A stretch of DNA of 64,000 bases. Origin: Aquimarina sp040786285. GTDB taxonomy: Bacteria; Bacteroidota; Bacteroidia; Flavobacteriales; Flavobacteriaceae. Location of the stretch: NCBI RefSeq assembly GCF_040786285.1, contig NZ_JBFMKQ010000001.1, positions 1 through 64,000 of the forward strand, in the 5' to 3' direction. Shown here piece after piece: positions 1 to 9,500 of this stretch (position 1 is its first letter; each line of letters opens with the position of its first letter). The notes under the pieces are model-generated. The model worked only from the letters and a program-made list of their open reading frames with translations, was not told where the DNA came from and did not search any database. The translations under genes were made by a program, and so were the position numbers.

Positions 1-137
1 CCTTGAATACCGTAAGCCTTTTGAGCTTGCTTATAGGTCATCTCGCCTTTTTCTACCTGAGATACTACTGCTAATTTAAAGCCTAAATTGTAATCGCACT
101 GAGTACGCTTCTTCTTAGAATTCCCTGAATCTTTCAT
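1..137 (-). CDS. IS3-family transposase OrfA, N-terminal part (cut by window edge)
   Basis: Reading the minus strand from the ATG at 137-135 gives 45 open codons that run off the left edge. The peptide begins MKDSGNSKKKRTQCDYNLGF and contains EKGEMTYKQAQKAYGI, which reads as the N-terminal helix-turn-helix of IS3-type OrfA proteins. That domain binds the element's terminal repeats, and OrfB, outside the window, would carry the DDE catalytic core. The copy starts intact here, but whether the whole element is functional cannot be told. It lies tail to head with infB, whose terminator sits between them. Confidence 0.75.
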   Translation of the reverse strand, partial: MKDSGNSKKKRTQCDYNLGFKLAVVSQVEKGEMTYKQAQKAYGIQ

Positions 138-149
138 AAATAAGTCGAT

Positions 150-178
150 TTTGTGTCAACTTATTTCAGGACGAGACA
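150..178. repeat. Probable outer end of the IS3-type element
   Basis: Between the OrfA start and the infB terminator lies TGTCAACTTATTTCAGGACG followed by AGACA. It ends in CA at 177-178, as IS3 ends usually do (TG...CA). The other inverted repeat is outside the window, so the exact boundary and target duplication are inferred, not seen. Confidence 0.4.
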
Positions 179-186
179 GTGCTAAT

Positions 187-218
187 AAAAAAGCCTCTAT
201 GTCATAACATAGAGGCTT
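187..218 (-). terminator. Terminator of the rimP-nusA-infB operon
   Basis: Arms 191-201 and 208-218 pair perfectly over 11 bases (AAGCCTCTATG with CATAGAGGCTT) around a 6-base loop. On the minus strand the stem is followed by TTTTATTA. It begins 29 bases beyond the infB stop. On the plus strand it is also followed by a T-run, so it could stop transcription both ways and shield infB from the insertion sequence. Confidence 0.85.
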
Positions 219-246
219 TTTTAATTCTTATAAACCTATCTCTCAG

Positions 247-3054
247 TTACAATTTTTTCTTCACTGCAACTTCTTGATACGCTTCAATTACATCTCCTTC
301 TTTGATGTCATTATAGTTCTTAACCTGCATACCACAGTCATACCCTTTACTCACTTCTTTAACATCATCTTTAAAACGTTTTAATGAAGCCAGTTCACCA
401 GTATACACCACAACACCTTCTCTTATCAATCGAATTCCAGAATTTCTGAAAATCTTACCATTCTGAACCATACATCCGGCGATAGTACCTATTTTAGAAA
501 TCTTAAATGTTTCTCTTATCTCTGCAGTACCGGTAATTTCTTCCTTCATAACTGGAGAAAGCATTCCTTCCATTGCATCCTTAAGATCATTTATAGCATC
601 ATAGATAATCGAATATGTTCTGATATCGATTTCTTCTTTATCAGCAACTTGTCTGGCATTACCTGCTGGTCTAACATTAAATCCAATGATTATAGCATCA
701 GATGCTGATGCAAGTAATACATCACTTTCTGTAATAGCTCCAACTGCCTTATGAATTATATTTACATGAATCTCTTCGGTAGATAATTTCTGGAATGAGT
801 CTGTTAATGCTTCAACAGAACCATCCACATCTCCTTTAAGGATTATATTTAACTCTTTAAAGTCTCCAAGAGCAATTCGACGTCCAATTTCATCTAGAGT
901 AATATGTCGTTGTGTACGTACAGATTGCTCTCTATGCAACTGAGCACGTTTTGAAGCAATATCTTTAGCTTCTCTCTCATCTTCTAGTACATTAAACTTA
1001 TCACCTGCCTGAGGTGCTCCATCTAATCCCAAAATAGAAACCGGGGTAGAAGGACCTGCTTCTGTAACGTTATTACCACGTTCATCATGCATCGCTTTTA
1101 CTTTACCACTATTCTTACCAGCAAGAACATAATCTCCTACACGAAGTGTTCCTGTTTGTACCAATATAGTCGACACATACCCACGACCTTTATCTAAAAA
1201 GGCTTCTACAACTGTACCCGAAGCTAATCGATCAGGATTTGCTTTAAGTTCAAGAATTTCTGCTTCAAGCAGCACTTTCTCCAGTAATTCTTTAACTCCC
1301 AAACCTGTTTTAGCAGAAATATCATGGGATTGAATTTTTCCTCCCCAATCTTCTACTAATAAATTCATAGAAGCTAATTTCTCTTTTATCTTTTCAGGAT
1401 TTGCTTCTTGTCTATCTACTTTATTAATTGCAAATATAATAGGAACGCCAGCTGCCTGAGCATGACTAATAGCTTCTTTTGTTTGAGGCATCACATCATC
1501 ATCTGCCGCAATTACAATAATTGCTAAATCTGTCACCTGCGCACCACGAGCACGCATAGCTGTAAACGCTTCGTGACCTGGTGTATCTAAGAATGCTATC
1601 TTTTGACCATTATCCAATTGCACTCCGTAGGCTCCAATATGTTGGGTAATCCCACCACTTTCTCCAGCAATTACATTCTCATGTCGTATATAATCCAGCA
1701 ATGATGTTTTACCATGATCTACATGCCCCATTACTGTAACGATAGGTGCTCTATTGATTAAATCTTCAGGAGCATCAACAATTTCTTCTATTGATTCTTC
1801 AATATCTGCAGTTACAAAATTCACTTCATAACCAAACTCATCAGCCACAATAGAAAGAGTTTCTGCATCTAAACGTTGATTCATGGTTACCATGATCCCA
1901 AGAGACATACATGCAGAAATTATATCAGTTGTGGGTACACCCATCATAGTCGCAACTTCTGCAGCGGTAACAAATTCTGTTACTTTAAGTACTTTACTTT
2001 CTTGTTCTTGCTGCGCAACATCATCTTCGGCTTTTTGACGGTGTTGATCTCTCTTATCCCTACGGTATTTAGCCGCTTTTGACTTATTAGATTTACCTTG
2101 TAATTTCTCAAGGGTCTCTCTAACTTGTTTTTGTACTTCTTCTTCGCTAGGCTCTTCTTTTACTATAGGAGCTCTCTTCCCTTTTCCTGGACCTCTATTA
2201 CCTGGGCCTCTGTTTCCTGGACCTCTATTACCTGGACCTCTGTTTCCCGGACCTCTATTACCTCCTGCACCTTGACCAGCACCTTCTTTGCTAATTCTCT
2301 TTCTGCGCTTTTTAGGATCACCACCACCAGTCTTTTTATCAGATTTTTCCTCTTTCTTTTTGGCAGGCTTTTTAAATTGAGCTAAATCAATTTTTTGACC
2401 TGTAAAATTAGGACCATCTAACTTTTTATACTGAGTTTTAACCTTATCTGATTCTACTGAAGCTTCTGGAGTAGTCTCTGGAGCTTCTGCTTTTGGCGTT
2501 TCAGCTTCTTTTTTAGGAGTCTCGGCAGCAGGTTTCTCAACCTCCTTTTTCTCCTCTACAACTTTTGGAGCTTCTTTGGTTATTTTAATAGTTTTCTTTT
2601 CGGGTCTATTAGAAACTACTTCTGGCTCCTTCTTTTTTACTTCTTCTTTTTTAGGAGGATCTTGTACTTTTTCTTCGGACTCTTGTACTTTTTCTTCCTT
2701 TTTATCTAATTCAATTTTACCAACCTGCTTTGGTCCGCTTAATTGAGCTTTAGCTTTTACAACTTCTCTCGCTTCAGCAATTTTACGCTTTTCTTCTTGC
2801 TCATGCTCAATCTGCACACGTAACGCCTCTTTCTCCTTCCTTTTTTCTTCTCCAACCTCTTTTGAAGCAACCTTTTTACTCTTATCTGTTTGAAATTCAT
2901 CAAACAGGAGCTGGTACACTTCTTCAGAAATTTTCGTGGTAGGACGCGCGTCTATCTCATGACCTTTTGCACTCAAAAAGTCAACAGCCCGATCTAGCGA
3001 GATATTGAATTCGCGTAATACCTTATTTAATCTCATTGTTTTTGCTTCAGCCAT
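247..3054 (-). CDS. infB: Translation initiation factor IF-2
   Basis: A 935-residue GTPase that delivers initiator tRNA to the 30S ribosomal subunit. The GTP-binding motifs are clear: GHVDHGKTS near residue 442, DTPGHEAF near 488 and NKVD near 544. The usual domain II, III and IV beta-barrel and IF2-C regions follow. The first roughly 430 residues are a long Lys/Glu/Pro-rich, probably disordered region. It contains five near-identical GPGNR units around residues 265-290 and then an IF2-N-type helical segment. The ATG at 3054 opens MAEAKTMRLNKVLREFN, the expected IF2-N start. It is the last gene of an operon with rimP and nusA, 44 bases after nusA, and a terminator follows. The long low-complexity N-terminus is common in Bacteroidota IF-2, and nothing suggests damage. 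Confidence 0.98.
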   Translation of the reverse strand: MAEAKTMRLNKVLREFNISLDRAVDFLSAKGHEIDARPTTKISEEVYQLLFDEFQTDKSKKVASKEVGEEKRKEKEALRVQIEHEQEEKRKIAEAREVVKAKAQLSGPKQVGKIELDKKEEKVQESEEKVQDPPKKEEVKKKEPEVVSNRPEKKTIKITKEAPKVVEEKKEVEKPAAETPKKEAETPKAEAPETTPEASVESDKVKTQYKKLDGPNFTGQKIDLAQFKKPAKKKEEKSDKKTGGGDPKKRRKRISKEGAGQGAGGNRGPGNRGPGNRGPGNRGPGNRGPGKGKRAPIVKEEPSEEEVQKQVRETLEKLQGKSNKSKAAKYRRDKRDQHRQKAEDDVAQQEQESKVLKVTEFVTAAEVATMMGVPTTDIISACMSLGIMVTMNQRLDAETLSIVADEFGYEVNFVTADIEESIEEIVDAPEDLINRAPIVTVMGHVDHGKTSLLDYIRHENVIAGESGGITQHIGAYGVQLDNGQKIAFLDTPGHEAFTAMRARGAQVTDLAIIVIAADDDVMPQTKEAISHAQAAGVPIIFAINKVDRQEANPEKIKEKLASMNLLVEDWGGKIQSHDISAKTGLGVKELLEKVLLEAEILELKANPDRLASGTVVEAFLDKGRGYVSTILVQTGTLRVGDYVLAGKNSGKVKAMHDERGNNVTEAGPSTPVSILGLDGAPQAGDKFNVLEDEREAKDIASKRAQLHREQSVRTQRHITLDEIGRRIALGDFKELNIILKGDVDGSVEALTDSFQKLSTEEIHVNIIHKAVGAITESDVLLASASDAIIIGFNVRPAGNARQVADKEEIDIRTYSIIYDAINDLKDAMEGMLSPVMKEEITGTAEIRETFKISKIGTIAGCMVQNGKIFRNSGIRLIREGVVVYTGELASLKRFKDDVKEVSKGYDCGMQVKNYNDIKEGDVIEAYQEVAVKKKL

Positions 3055-3098
3055 AAACGCCTATTATTTAATGCTCAAATATAAATTAATTGAATTTA

Positions 3099-4331
3099 TT
3101 AATCTTCAAATTCAGATTTTAATATTTTAATTACTTCGCTTACCGTTTCTTCTTCAAGATCAGTTCGCTTTACAAGATCTGCTAAATCTTGCTCTAAAAT
3201 ACTCTTGGCTGTATCCAATCCTATTTTAGCAAACTCCTCGATAATCCAAGAGTCAATTTCATCAGTAAACTCAGTAAGTTCTACATCTTCTTCAACACCT
3301 TCTCTAAATACGTCAATTTCAAAACCGGTTAACTGTCCTGCTAATCGAATATTATGCCCTCCTCTACCTATAGCTTTTGAAACTTCCTCTGGCCTAAGCA
3401 TTACTTCGGCTCGAGTAGTTTCTTCATTAATTTTGATAGAAGTCACTTTTGCTGGGCTAAGTGCTCTTGTAATGTATAATTGTAAATTGTTTGTGTAATT
3501 AATAACATCTATATTCTCATTACCCAACTCTCTTACAATACCGTGAATTCTAGATCCTTTCATCCCCACACAAGCTCCAACAGGATCAATTCTATCATCA
3601 TACGAATCTACAGCAACTTTAGCTTTTTCACCAGGGATTCTAACCACTTTCTTAACTGTAATTAGCCCATCAAAAACTTCTGGTATCTCAGATTCGAACA
3701 GCTTTTCAAGGAACAAAGGAGAAGTTCTAGACATAATTATAGAAGGTTTATTACCTTTTAACTCTACAGATTCTATCACCCCTCTTACATTTTCTCCTTT
3801 ACGGAAAAAATCTGAAGGAATCTGCCTGTCTTTAGGCAAAATGATTTCATTACCTTCATCATCCAACATAATAATTGCTCTATGACGTATATGATGAACT
3901 TCTGCTGTATATATCTCTCCTTCTAATTCTTTAAATTGCTTATAAATATTTGTATTATCGTGTTCATGAATCTTAGATATCAAATTCTGGCGTAGTGCTA
4001 AAATAGAGCGTCTTCCTAAATCAATAAGCTTTACTTCCTCAGACACATCTTCTCCCACTTCAAAATCAGGTTCGATTCTTTGAGCTGCTGTTAATGATAT
4101 CTCTTGGTTATCATCTTCTACCTCACCATCGGCAACTACAATACGATTTCTCCAAATTTCTAAATCCCCTTTATCGGGATTTATAATGATATCGAAATTA
4201 TCATCACTACCAAATTTCTTCTTTAGAGCATTTCTAAATACATCTTCTAAGATCGACATTAACGTCACACGATCTATAAACTTATCATCTTTGAATTCTG
4301 AAAATGATTCTATTAATGCGATATTTTCCAT
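3099..4331 (-). CDS. nusA: Transcription termination/antitermination factor NusA
   Basis: A 410-residue RNA polymerase-binding elongation factor. The N-terminal domain (about 1-125) contacts polymerase. It is followed by an S1 domain (about 130-200) and two KH RNA-binding domains that include the GACVGMKGSRIHGI and AIGRGGHNIRLAG signatures. The protein ends soon after a short acidic tail, so it lacks the long C-terminal acidic repeats of the E. coli protein, as usual in this phylum. It starts at ATG 4331, 13 bases after the rimP stop, and is co-transcribed with rimP and infB. The leader hairpin upstream of rimP would regulate this gene too. Confidence 0.97.
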   Translation of the reverse strand: MENIALIESFSEFKDDKFIDRVTLMSILEDVFRNALKKKFGSDDNFDIIINPDKGDLEIWRNRIVVADGEVEDDNQEISLTAAQRIEPDFEVGEDVSEEVKLIDLGRRSILALRQNLISKIHEHDNTNIYKQFKELEGEIYTAEVHHIRHRAIIMLDDEGNEIILPKDRQIPSDFFRKGENVRGVIESVELKGNKPSIIMSRTSPLFLEKLFESEIPEVFDGLITVKKVVRIPGEKAKVAVDSYDDRIDPVGACVGMKGSRIHGIVRELGNENIDVINYTNNLQLYITRALSPAKVTSIKINEETTRAEVMLRPEEVSKAIGRGGHNIRLAGQLTGFEIDVFREGVEEDVELTEFTDEIDSWIIEEFAKIGLDTAKSILEQDLADLVKRTDLEEETVSEVIKILKSEFED

Positions 4332-4344
4332 ATCAATATTATAA

Positions 4345-4809
4345 TTAAAATGTTATCATAACTTTTGCTTCTACAATATGTTCGTAAGCTACATAAGCTT
4401 CTTTAGTAACGGTTACTTTACCTTTTCCTACTGGTTTGGGTTCTCTTGTTTTCCAGGTAAGCGTAATGCCTTCTTCGGTTGTTGAAATCAACTCTCCTTC
4501 CAACTTTTCCTCCTGAGTTTTTACCGCTAACTTTCTTCCAATATTCTTGTTATATTGTCGTATATGCGTTAACCCTTCAGAAACCCCGGCAGACATCACC
4601 TGAAGAGAAAAATCTTCTTCTTCTCTATCTAAATTATGTTCGATTGCCCTACTAATTGCAATACAATCTTCAACCTTAACTCCATCATCTCCATCTATAA
4701 TAACTTCGATACTATTATCCTGATGAATTTTGTAATTAATTAGAAATAAAGAAGGTCGCTCATTTAGCGCTTCTTCCAACAATCTTTCAACATTATCTTT
4801 CAATGACAT
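4345..4809 (-). CDS. rimP: Ribosome maturation factor RimP
   Basis: A 154-residue protein needed for 30S subunit assembly. It has the two expected domains: an N-terminal alpha/beta domain with DNSIEVIIDGDDGV and a C-terminal SH3-like barrel. I place the start at ATG 4809 (MSLKDNVERL). An in-frame extension upstream would translate the leader hairpin (MRGREVPSFYLF) and has no homology support. It is the first gene of the rimP-nusA-infB operon, the same order as in most bacteria. Confidence 0.93.
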   Translation of the reverse strand: MSLKDNVERLLEEALNERPSLFLINYKIHQDNSIEVIIDGDDGVKVEDCIAISRAIEHNLDREEEDFSLQVMSAGVSEGLTHIRQYNKNIGRKLAVKTQEEKLEGELISTTEEGITLTWKTREPKPVGKGKVTVTKEAYVAYEHIVEAKVMITF

Positions 4810-4817
4810 AAATAGAT

Positions 4818-4843
4818 AAAAAGAGGGGACTTCTCGTCCCCTC
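4818..4843 (-). terminator. Terminator-like hairpin in the rimP leader (possible attenuator)
   Basis: On the minus strand GAGGGGAC (4843-4836) and GTCCCCTC (4830-4823) form a perfect 8-bp GC-rich stem around a GAGAA loop. TTTTTATCTATTT follows, then the rimP ATG at 4809. This has the form of an intrinsic terminator between the predicted promoter and the first gene. No gene upstream on this strand needs ending, so control of the operon is the natural reading. It could also be a structure that affects translation of rimP. Confidence 0.65.
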
Positions 4844-4869
4844 ATCCTGGTTTTTTAATTTCAACGGTG

Positions 4870-4898
4870 CAAAGATAGTAATAATATCTTAGATACAA
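4870..4898 (-). promoter_or_regulatory. Promoter of rimP-nusA-infB
   Basis: On the minus strand TATCTTTG (4877-4870) matches the Bacteroidota -7 element TAnnTTTG. A TTG (4898-4896) stands 18 bases upstream. Transcription would start near 4863, about 54 bases before the rimP ATG, so the leader hairpin is transcribed. Confidence 0.7.
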
Positions 4899-5069
4899 AA
4901 TACCGTGATGAATGAATTTATTTTGTAAATTTAAAATATCCAATAGGGTAGTTTCTTCTGATATCTAGAAGTTTACACTTCTTAAAATACCAGTTTCTGG
5001 CCCTTTACATAGCTTACAAATTCTAAAACCACAAAGCATTATTAACTAACTTATCAAAAAAGCAACATT

Positions 5070-5906
5070 ATGATTAAAAGTATATTAGTGCCAACAGACT
5101 TCTCTAAACAAGCCGAAAGTGCTTTGAAAGTAGCGGCTCAAATCGCAAAAAAGAATGACGCAAAAATCTACTTGCTTCATATCTTAGAGCTTCCTATGCA
5201 CTTAACTGACCTTATGTCGTCTGGTGCTCCTGCTCCTGCTCCCGAAGCCGTTTTTTTCATGAAGCAAACCCATAAAAAATTTGAAGAAATTCTTGATCAA
5301 GAGTATCTAAAAGGTATTGAAGTTATAGAGACTGTAAGTTTTGAAGATGTAATGCATGGGGTTATAGATTCTAGCGAAAAAAATGAAGTAGATGTTATCA
5401 TAATGGGATCTCATGGATCTACAGGTTTTGAAGAATTATTTATTGGCTCTAATGCAGAAAAGGTTGTTCGTACTTCAAAAAAACCAGTATTAGTTATCAA
5501 AGAAGATTGTCAAATTTTTGAAGTAACAGATTTTGTATACGCCACCAATTTTGATGATGAGGATAAACCTTGTTTATTAGCTGCAAATGAGTTTGCAAAC
5601 ACAATAAGCGCAAAACTTCACCTGGTGTGGATCAACACTGCAAATGGCTTTAAAACAACCTACGAGACCGAAGAAAAAATGAATAATATGATTTCAGGGT
5701 TAGGTGTTAATAATTATACATTAAATATTTATAATGATATCACCGTAGAAAAAGGAATTCTAAATTTTGCCGACTCGGTTAAAGCTGGAATGATAGGAAT
5801 AAGCACCCATGGAAGAAAGGGAATATCACATTTTATTAATGGTAGTCTAGGTGAGGATGTAGTAAACCATGCTAAGAGACCTGTATTAACTTTTAAAATA
5901 CAATAA
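5070..5906 (+). CDS. Universal stress protein with two UspA domains
   Basis: A 278-residue soluble protein made of two fused UspA domains (about 1-145 and 150-278). The first carries the ATP-binding pattern GSHGSTGFEELFIGS and opens with ILVPTDFSKQAE. The second keeps a near-equivalent STHGRKGISHFINGS. Tandem-domain Usp proteins bind ATP and help survival in stationary phase or low oxygen; the precise target here is unknown. It stands alone, divergent from the rimP operon, and is followed by repeat DNA. No clear TAnnTTTG promoter is visible; the best near match is TTATTTTG around 4918. Confidence 0.9.
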   Translation: MIKSILVPTDFSKQAESALKVAAQIAKKNDAKIYLLHILELPMHLTDLMSSGAPAPAPEAVFFMKQTHKKFEEILDQEYLKGIEVIETVSFEDVMHGVIDSSEKNEVDVIIMGSHGSTGFEELFIGSNAEKVVRTSKKPVLVIKEDCQIFEVTDFVYATNFDDEDKPCLLAANEFANTISAKLHLVWINTANGFKTTYETEEKMNNMISGLGVNNYTLNIYNDITVEKGILNFADSVKAGMIGISTHGRKGISHFINGSLGEDVVNHAKRPVLTFKIQ

Positions 5907-5980
5907 CCATCTTACATATTACCCTAATAGAGGAAAAACTCCTTTAATCAGACCCCATATTCGTTCTAAAACAAAGAAAA

Positions 5981-6264
5981 GGAGCAACGTTAAACGTTGC
6001 TCCTTTTTATGTTGGTCTACTAGGACTTACTTCGACTCGTTCCTCGCTCAGCATGAACTTCTCGTCCATAAACGTTTCTTTTCAAAATAAAAAAAAAGGA
6101 ACAGCTTTAAATTTGCTGCTCCTTTTTATGTTGGTCTACTAGGGCTTACTTCGACTCGTTCCTCGCTCAGCATAAACTTCTCGCCCATAAACGTTTCTTT
6201 TCAAAATAAAAAAAAGGAACAGCTTTAAATTTGCTGCTCCTTTTTATGTTGGTCTACTAGGGCT
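5981..6264. repeat. Tandem copies of the tRNA-Gln 3' end plus terminator (unit about 119 bp)
   Basis: The last 15 or so bases of tRNA-Gln (plus-strand TTGGTCTACTAGG) and the terminator hairpin beside them occur three times. The tRNA-tail copies start at 6012, 6131 and 6249, giving periods of 119 and 118 bases. The two outer units also share a spacer containing ACTTCGACTCGTTCCTCGCT and then CAGCAT, related to a short element seen elsewhere in the window. Only the 6249 copy is attached to a full tRNA. The structure suggests tandem duplication from the tRNA 3' end or traces of integration events at an att-like site. Confidence 0.85.
6208..6240 (-). terminator. tRNA-Gln terminator (one of three copies)
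   Basis: On the minus strand GGAGCAGC (6240-6233) pairs with GCTGTTCC (6223-6216) around AAATTTAAA, and a run of eight T follows. It begins nine bases after the tRNA end. Equivalent hairpins lie at 6098-6122 and 5981-6003, where the last has a perfect 10-bp stem. Transcription therefore meets three terminators in a row. Confidence 0.8.
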
Positions 6265-6321
6265 CGAACCTAGACTCTTCTGGACCAAAACCAGACGTGT
6301 TGCCAGTTACACCATAGACCA
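6249..6321 (-). tRNA. tRNA-Gln (anticodon UUG)
   Basis: A 73-nt cloverleaf on the minus strand. The acceptor arms TGGTCTA and TAGACCA pair over 7 bp and are followed by discriminator A. The D arm is GTGT...ACAC. The anticodon arm is TCTGG TTTTGGT CCAGA with anticodon TTG. The T arm is CTAGG TTCGAGC CCTAG. CCA is not encoded. The U1-A72 pair and the UUG anticodon fit glutamine. Confidence 0.95.
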
Positions 6322-6338
6322 ATGCGTCATTGCGGGTG

Positions 6339-6368
6339 CAAATTTAATACATTCTTTTGGCTCTGCAA
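6339..6368 (-). promoter_or_regulatory. tRNA-Gln promoter
   Basis: On the minus strand TTG (6368-6366), a 19-base spacer and TAAATTTG (6346-6339) match the Bacteroidota promoter exactly. Transcription would begin about ten bases before the tRNA. The rest of 6322-6530 is AT-rich with no other signal I can support. Confidence 0.8.
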
Positions 6369-6530
6369 ACATTTTTTTAAAATTATTTACCAAAAATCGT
6401 ATCACACACAAATTTACCCATTATTGTATGCCATATAATATAAACTTCTGTTAAGCGTTTGCTAAAAAAACTCTAGGGAAAGTATTTTTATTACTAAATT
6501 CGCCACACGTTATATAACCGATTAAATCTT

Positions 6531-9500
6531 ATGAGCACATTCAACTTTACTAAGTGGAATAAAATATTAGGCTGGGCTGTTTTTGCTATAGCTTTATGCG
6601 TTTACTCAATGACTGTAGAGCCTACAGCTAGTTTTTGGGATGCTGGAGAATACATAGCAACCTCATCAAAATTGCAGGTTGGCCACCCTCCCGGGGCGCC
6701 GATATTTCAGATGATAGGAGCATTTGCTTCTGCATTTGCCTCAGATCCAACCCAGATTGCACTCATGGTAAATTTAACTTCTGCTTTTGCAAGTGCATTT
6801 GCCATATTATTTATGTTTTGGTCGATTACGATTTTGGTAAAAAAATTAATTGTAAAAGACGAAGAATTCACCCAAGGTAAAGCAATGGCGGTATTAGGCA
6901 GTGCATTGGTAGGTTCTTTAGCGTTCACATTTACAGATAGCTTCTGGTTTAATGCTGTTGAGGCCGAAGTGTACGCAATGGCAACCTGTATCTTATCGGT
7001 TCTTTTTTATTTAGGACTATTATGGGAACGTGATATGCATACTCCAAGAGGTAATAAATGGTTGATTTTAATCTCTTTTATAGTAGGCTTATCTTTTGGG
7101 GTTCACTTTATGGGGTTACTATCGATCCCGGCGATAGGTTTACTTTATTATTTTAAGAATTATAAAGAAATTACCGTAAAAAACTTCATTATAGCCAATG
7201 TAGTGGTGGTAGCTATACTTTTATTCATCTTTAAATTGTTATTGCCTTCTACCCTTAAATTCTTTGGTGCTGCCGAAGTATTCTTCGTTAACTCTATTGG
7301 CCTTCCTTTTAATTCTGGGACTATTATAGCAGGACTCATAATGATAGCTGCATTCTATTTTGGAATAAAACACACTCGAAAACAACATTATCCACAATTA
7401 AACACATTATTACTATGTGTTATGTTTATCCTTATAGGATTTTCCAGCTGGATTATGTTACCGGTAAGAGCTAATGCTGGCACAGTAATCAATGAAAACA
7501 ACCCTAATAATGCAAGGGAACTTTTAGCATATTACAACCTAGAACAGTATCCAGAAACTCATCTTTTTTACGGTCCGCAGTTTACAGAAATCTATGCAGG
7601 ACTTGATGAAAATAATCCATATGAAGACGACAAACCTAAATATGAAAAAGATTTAAAAACCGGAAAGTATATCATAGTAAATGATTGGAAAAACGCAAAA
7701 CAAAATCTTGATAATACCCACAAAGCATTATTACCAAGAATGTGGAGCACAGAACACATTGCAAACTATATGGAGTTCACCGGACCCATAAAATTCACAA
7801 TAAAACCAGAGTATCAAGACGAAGATGAACTCTTAAATGCCGTTACACAGTTTAGAAGAGAATATGCTAGTGGTAAACTAGATAACGAGGATTATCATAA
7901 GTTCCTTCAGTCATTTGGTAATTACCTTAATGTAAAAAAACCTTCCCTATGGGATAATGTCACGTATCTTTTCGATTATCAAATGGGATATATGTATTGG
8001 CGCTATTTTATGTGGAATTTTGCAGGTCGACAAGACGACAATCAAGGTAAACTTACTAATCTAGAAGGAAACTGGCTTAGTGGTATTAAATTTATAGATG
8101 AAGCGCGCTTAGGCTCTCAAGACAATCTACCTAGTGATGCGCTAAAAAACAAAGCGCGAAATACATATTATTTCTTACCGCTCCTTTTAGGACTTATTGG
8201 ATTTGTATTTATGTTTCAGCGCGATAAGAAATACTTTTGGATATTGCTTGTCTTTTTCTTGTTTACCGGTCTAGCGCTGAAAATTTACCTAAACGAGAGA
8301 CCTTTTGAACCAAGAGAACGTGATTATGCATTAGTAGGATCATTTTATGTGTTCGCAATCTGGATAGGCTTTGGAGTTTATGCACTATTTGATGTATTGA
8401 AAGATTATTTGAAACCAAAACTTCTTGCTCCTATCGTTACAGGAGTATGCCTATTAGCTGTACCTGTATTATTAGCAGCAGAAAATTGGGATGATCATGA
8501 TCGATCTAATCGATACACAGCACAATCTATGGCAAAAATGTATTTACAATCCTGTCAAAAAGATGCTATTCTTTTTACTATTGGAGATAATGATACGTTT
8601 GCATTATGGTATGCACAAGATATCGAAGGGTATCGTACCGATGTGCGAACAGTAAACACTAGTCTTTTTGCTACTGATTGGTATATCGACCAAATGAAAA
8701 AAGCCGCATATAACAGCAAACCCATACCCTCTCAATTAACGCATGAGTTTTATAGATGGGGGAATAATGATGCTATTTATTATAAGCCAGTGACTAACGA
8801 CACCATGTTGATTAAAAACTGGATGAGATGGATAGAAACCGATGACCCAAGAACAAAAGGAGATTTAAGTAGTGGAAAAAAAGTAAACACATTCCCTACA
8901 AAACATATTAGAATACCAGTAAATAAAGAAGCCGTACTTAGAAATGGTATTGTATCACAAGAAGATGCTGATCTTATCGTACCTTATATTGATATTCATC
9001 TAAAAGGAGATCTTTTATTTAAGAATCGATTATTAATGCTTGATATGATCGCCAATAATGACTGGGAAAGACCTATTTATTTTACAGGCGGAAGCTATGG
9101 TGATGATGACTTTCTATGGATGAAAGATTATTTACAGTTGGATGGCGTAACCTACAAACTGGTACCTATACGCACAAAACAAAATCCTCGTAATCCATTT
9201 GAAATGGGTAGGATTGACTCCGATTTAATGTACAAAAATGTAACAAGTTGGGATTGGGGAAATAGTAATGACCCAAACATCTATCACGATCCCGAAACAA
9301 GGAGAAATGCAATCACGTATAGAAGCAATCTTGCCAGATTAGTCGAAACCCTAATCCAGGAAGACAAAAAGGATAAAGCTAAAGAAATTATAGATTTAGC
9401 AATGGATAAAATGCCCATTGAATATTATGAGTATTACACCTTACTAGAGCCTTATGTAACTGGTTACTATCAAGTAGGCGAAAAACAAAAAGCACGAGAC

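Noticed and set aside
5981..6264. CRISPR array
   Set aside because: Three 118-119-base units containing a tRNA tail and terminator, with near-identical spacers and no cas genes; not a CRISPR.
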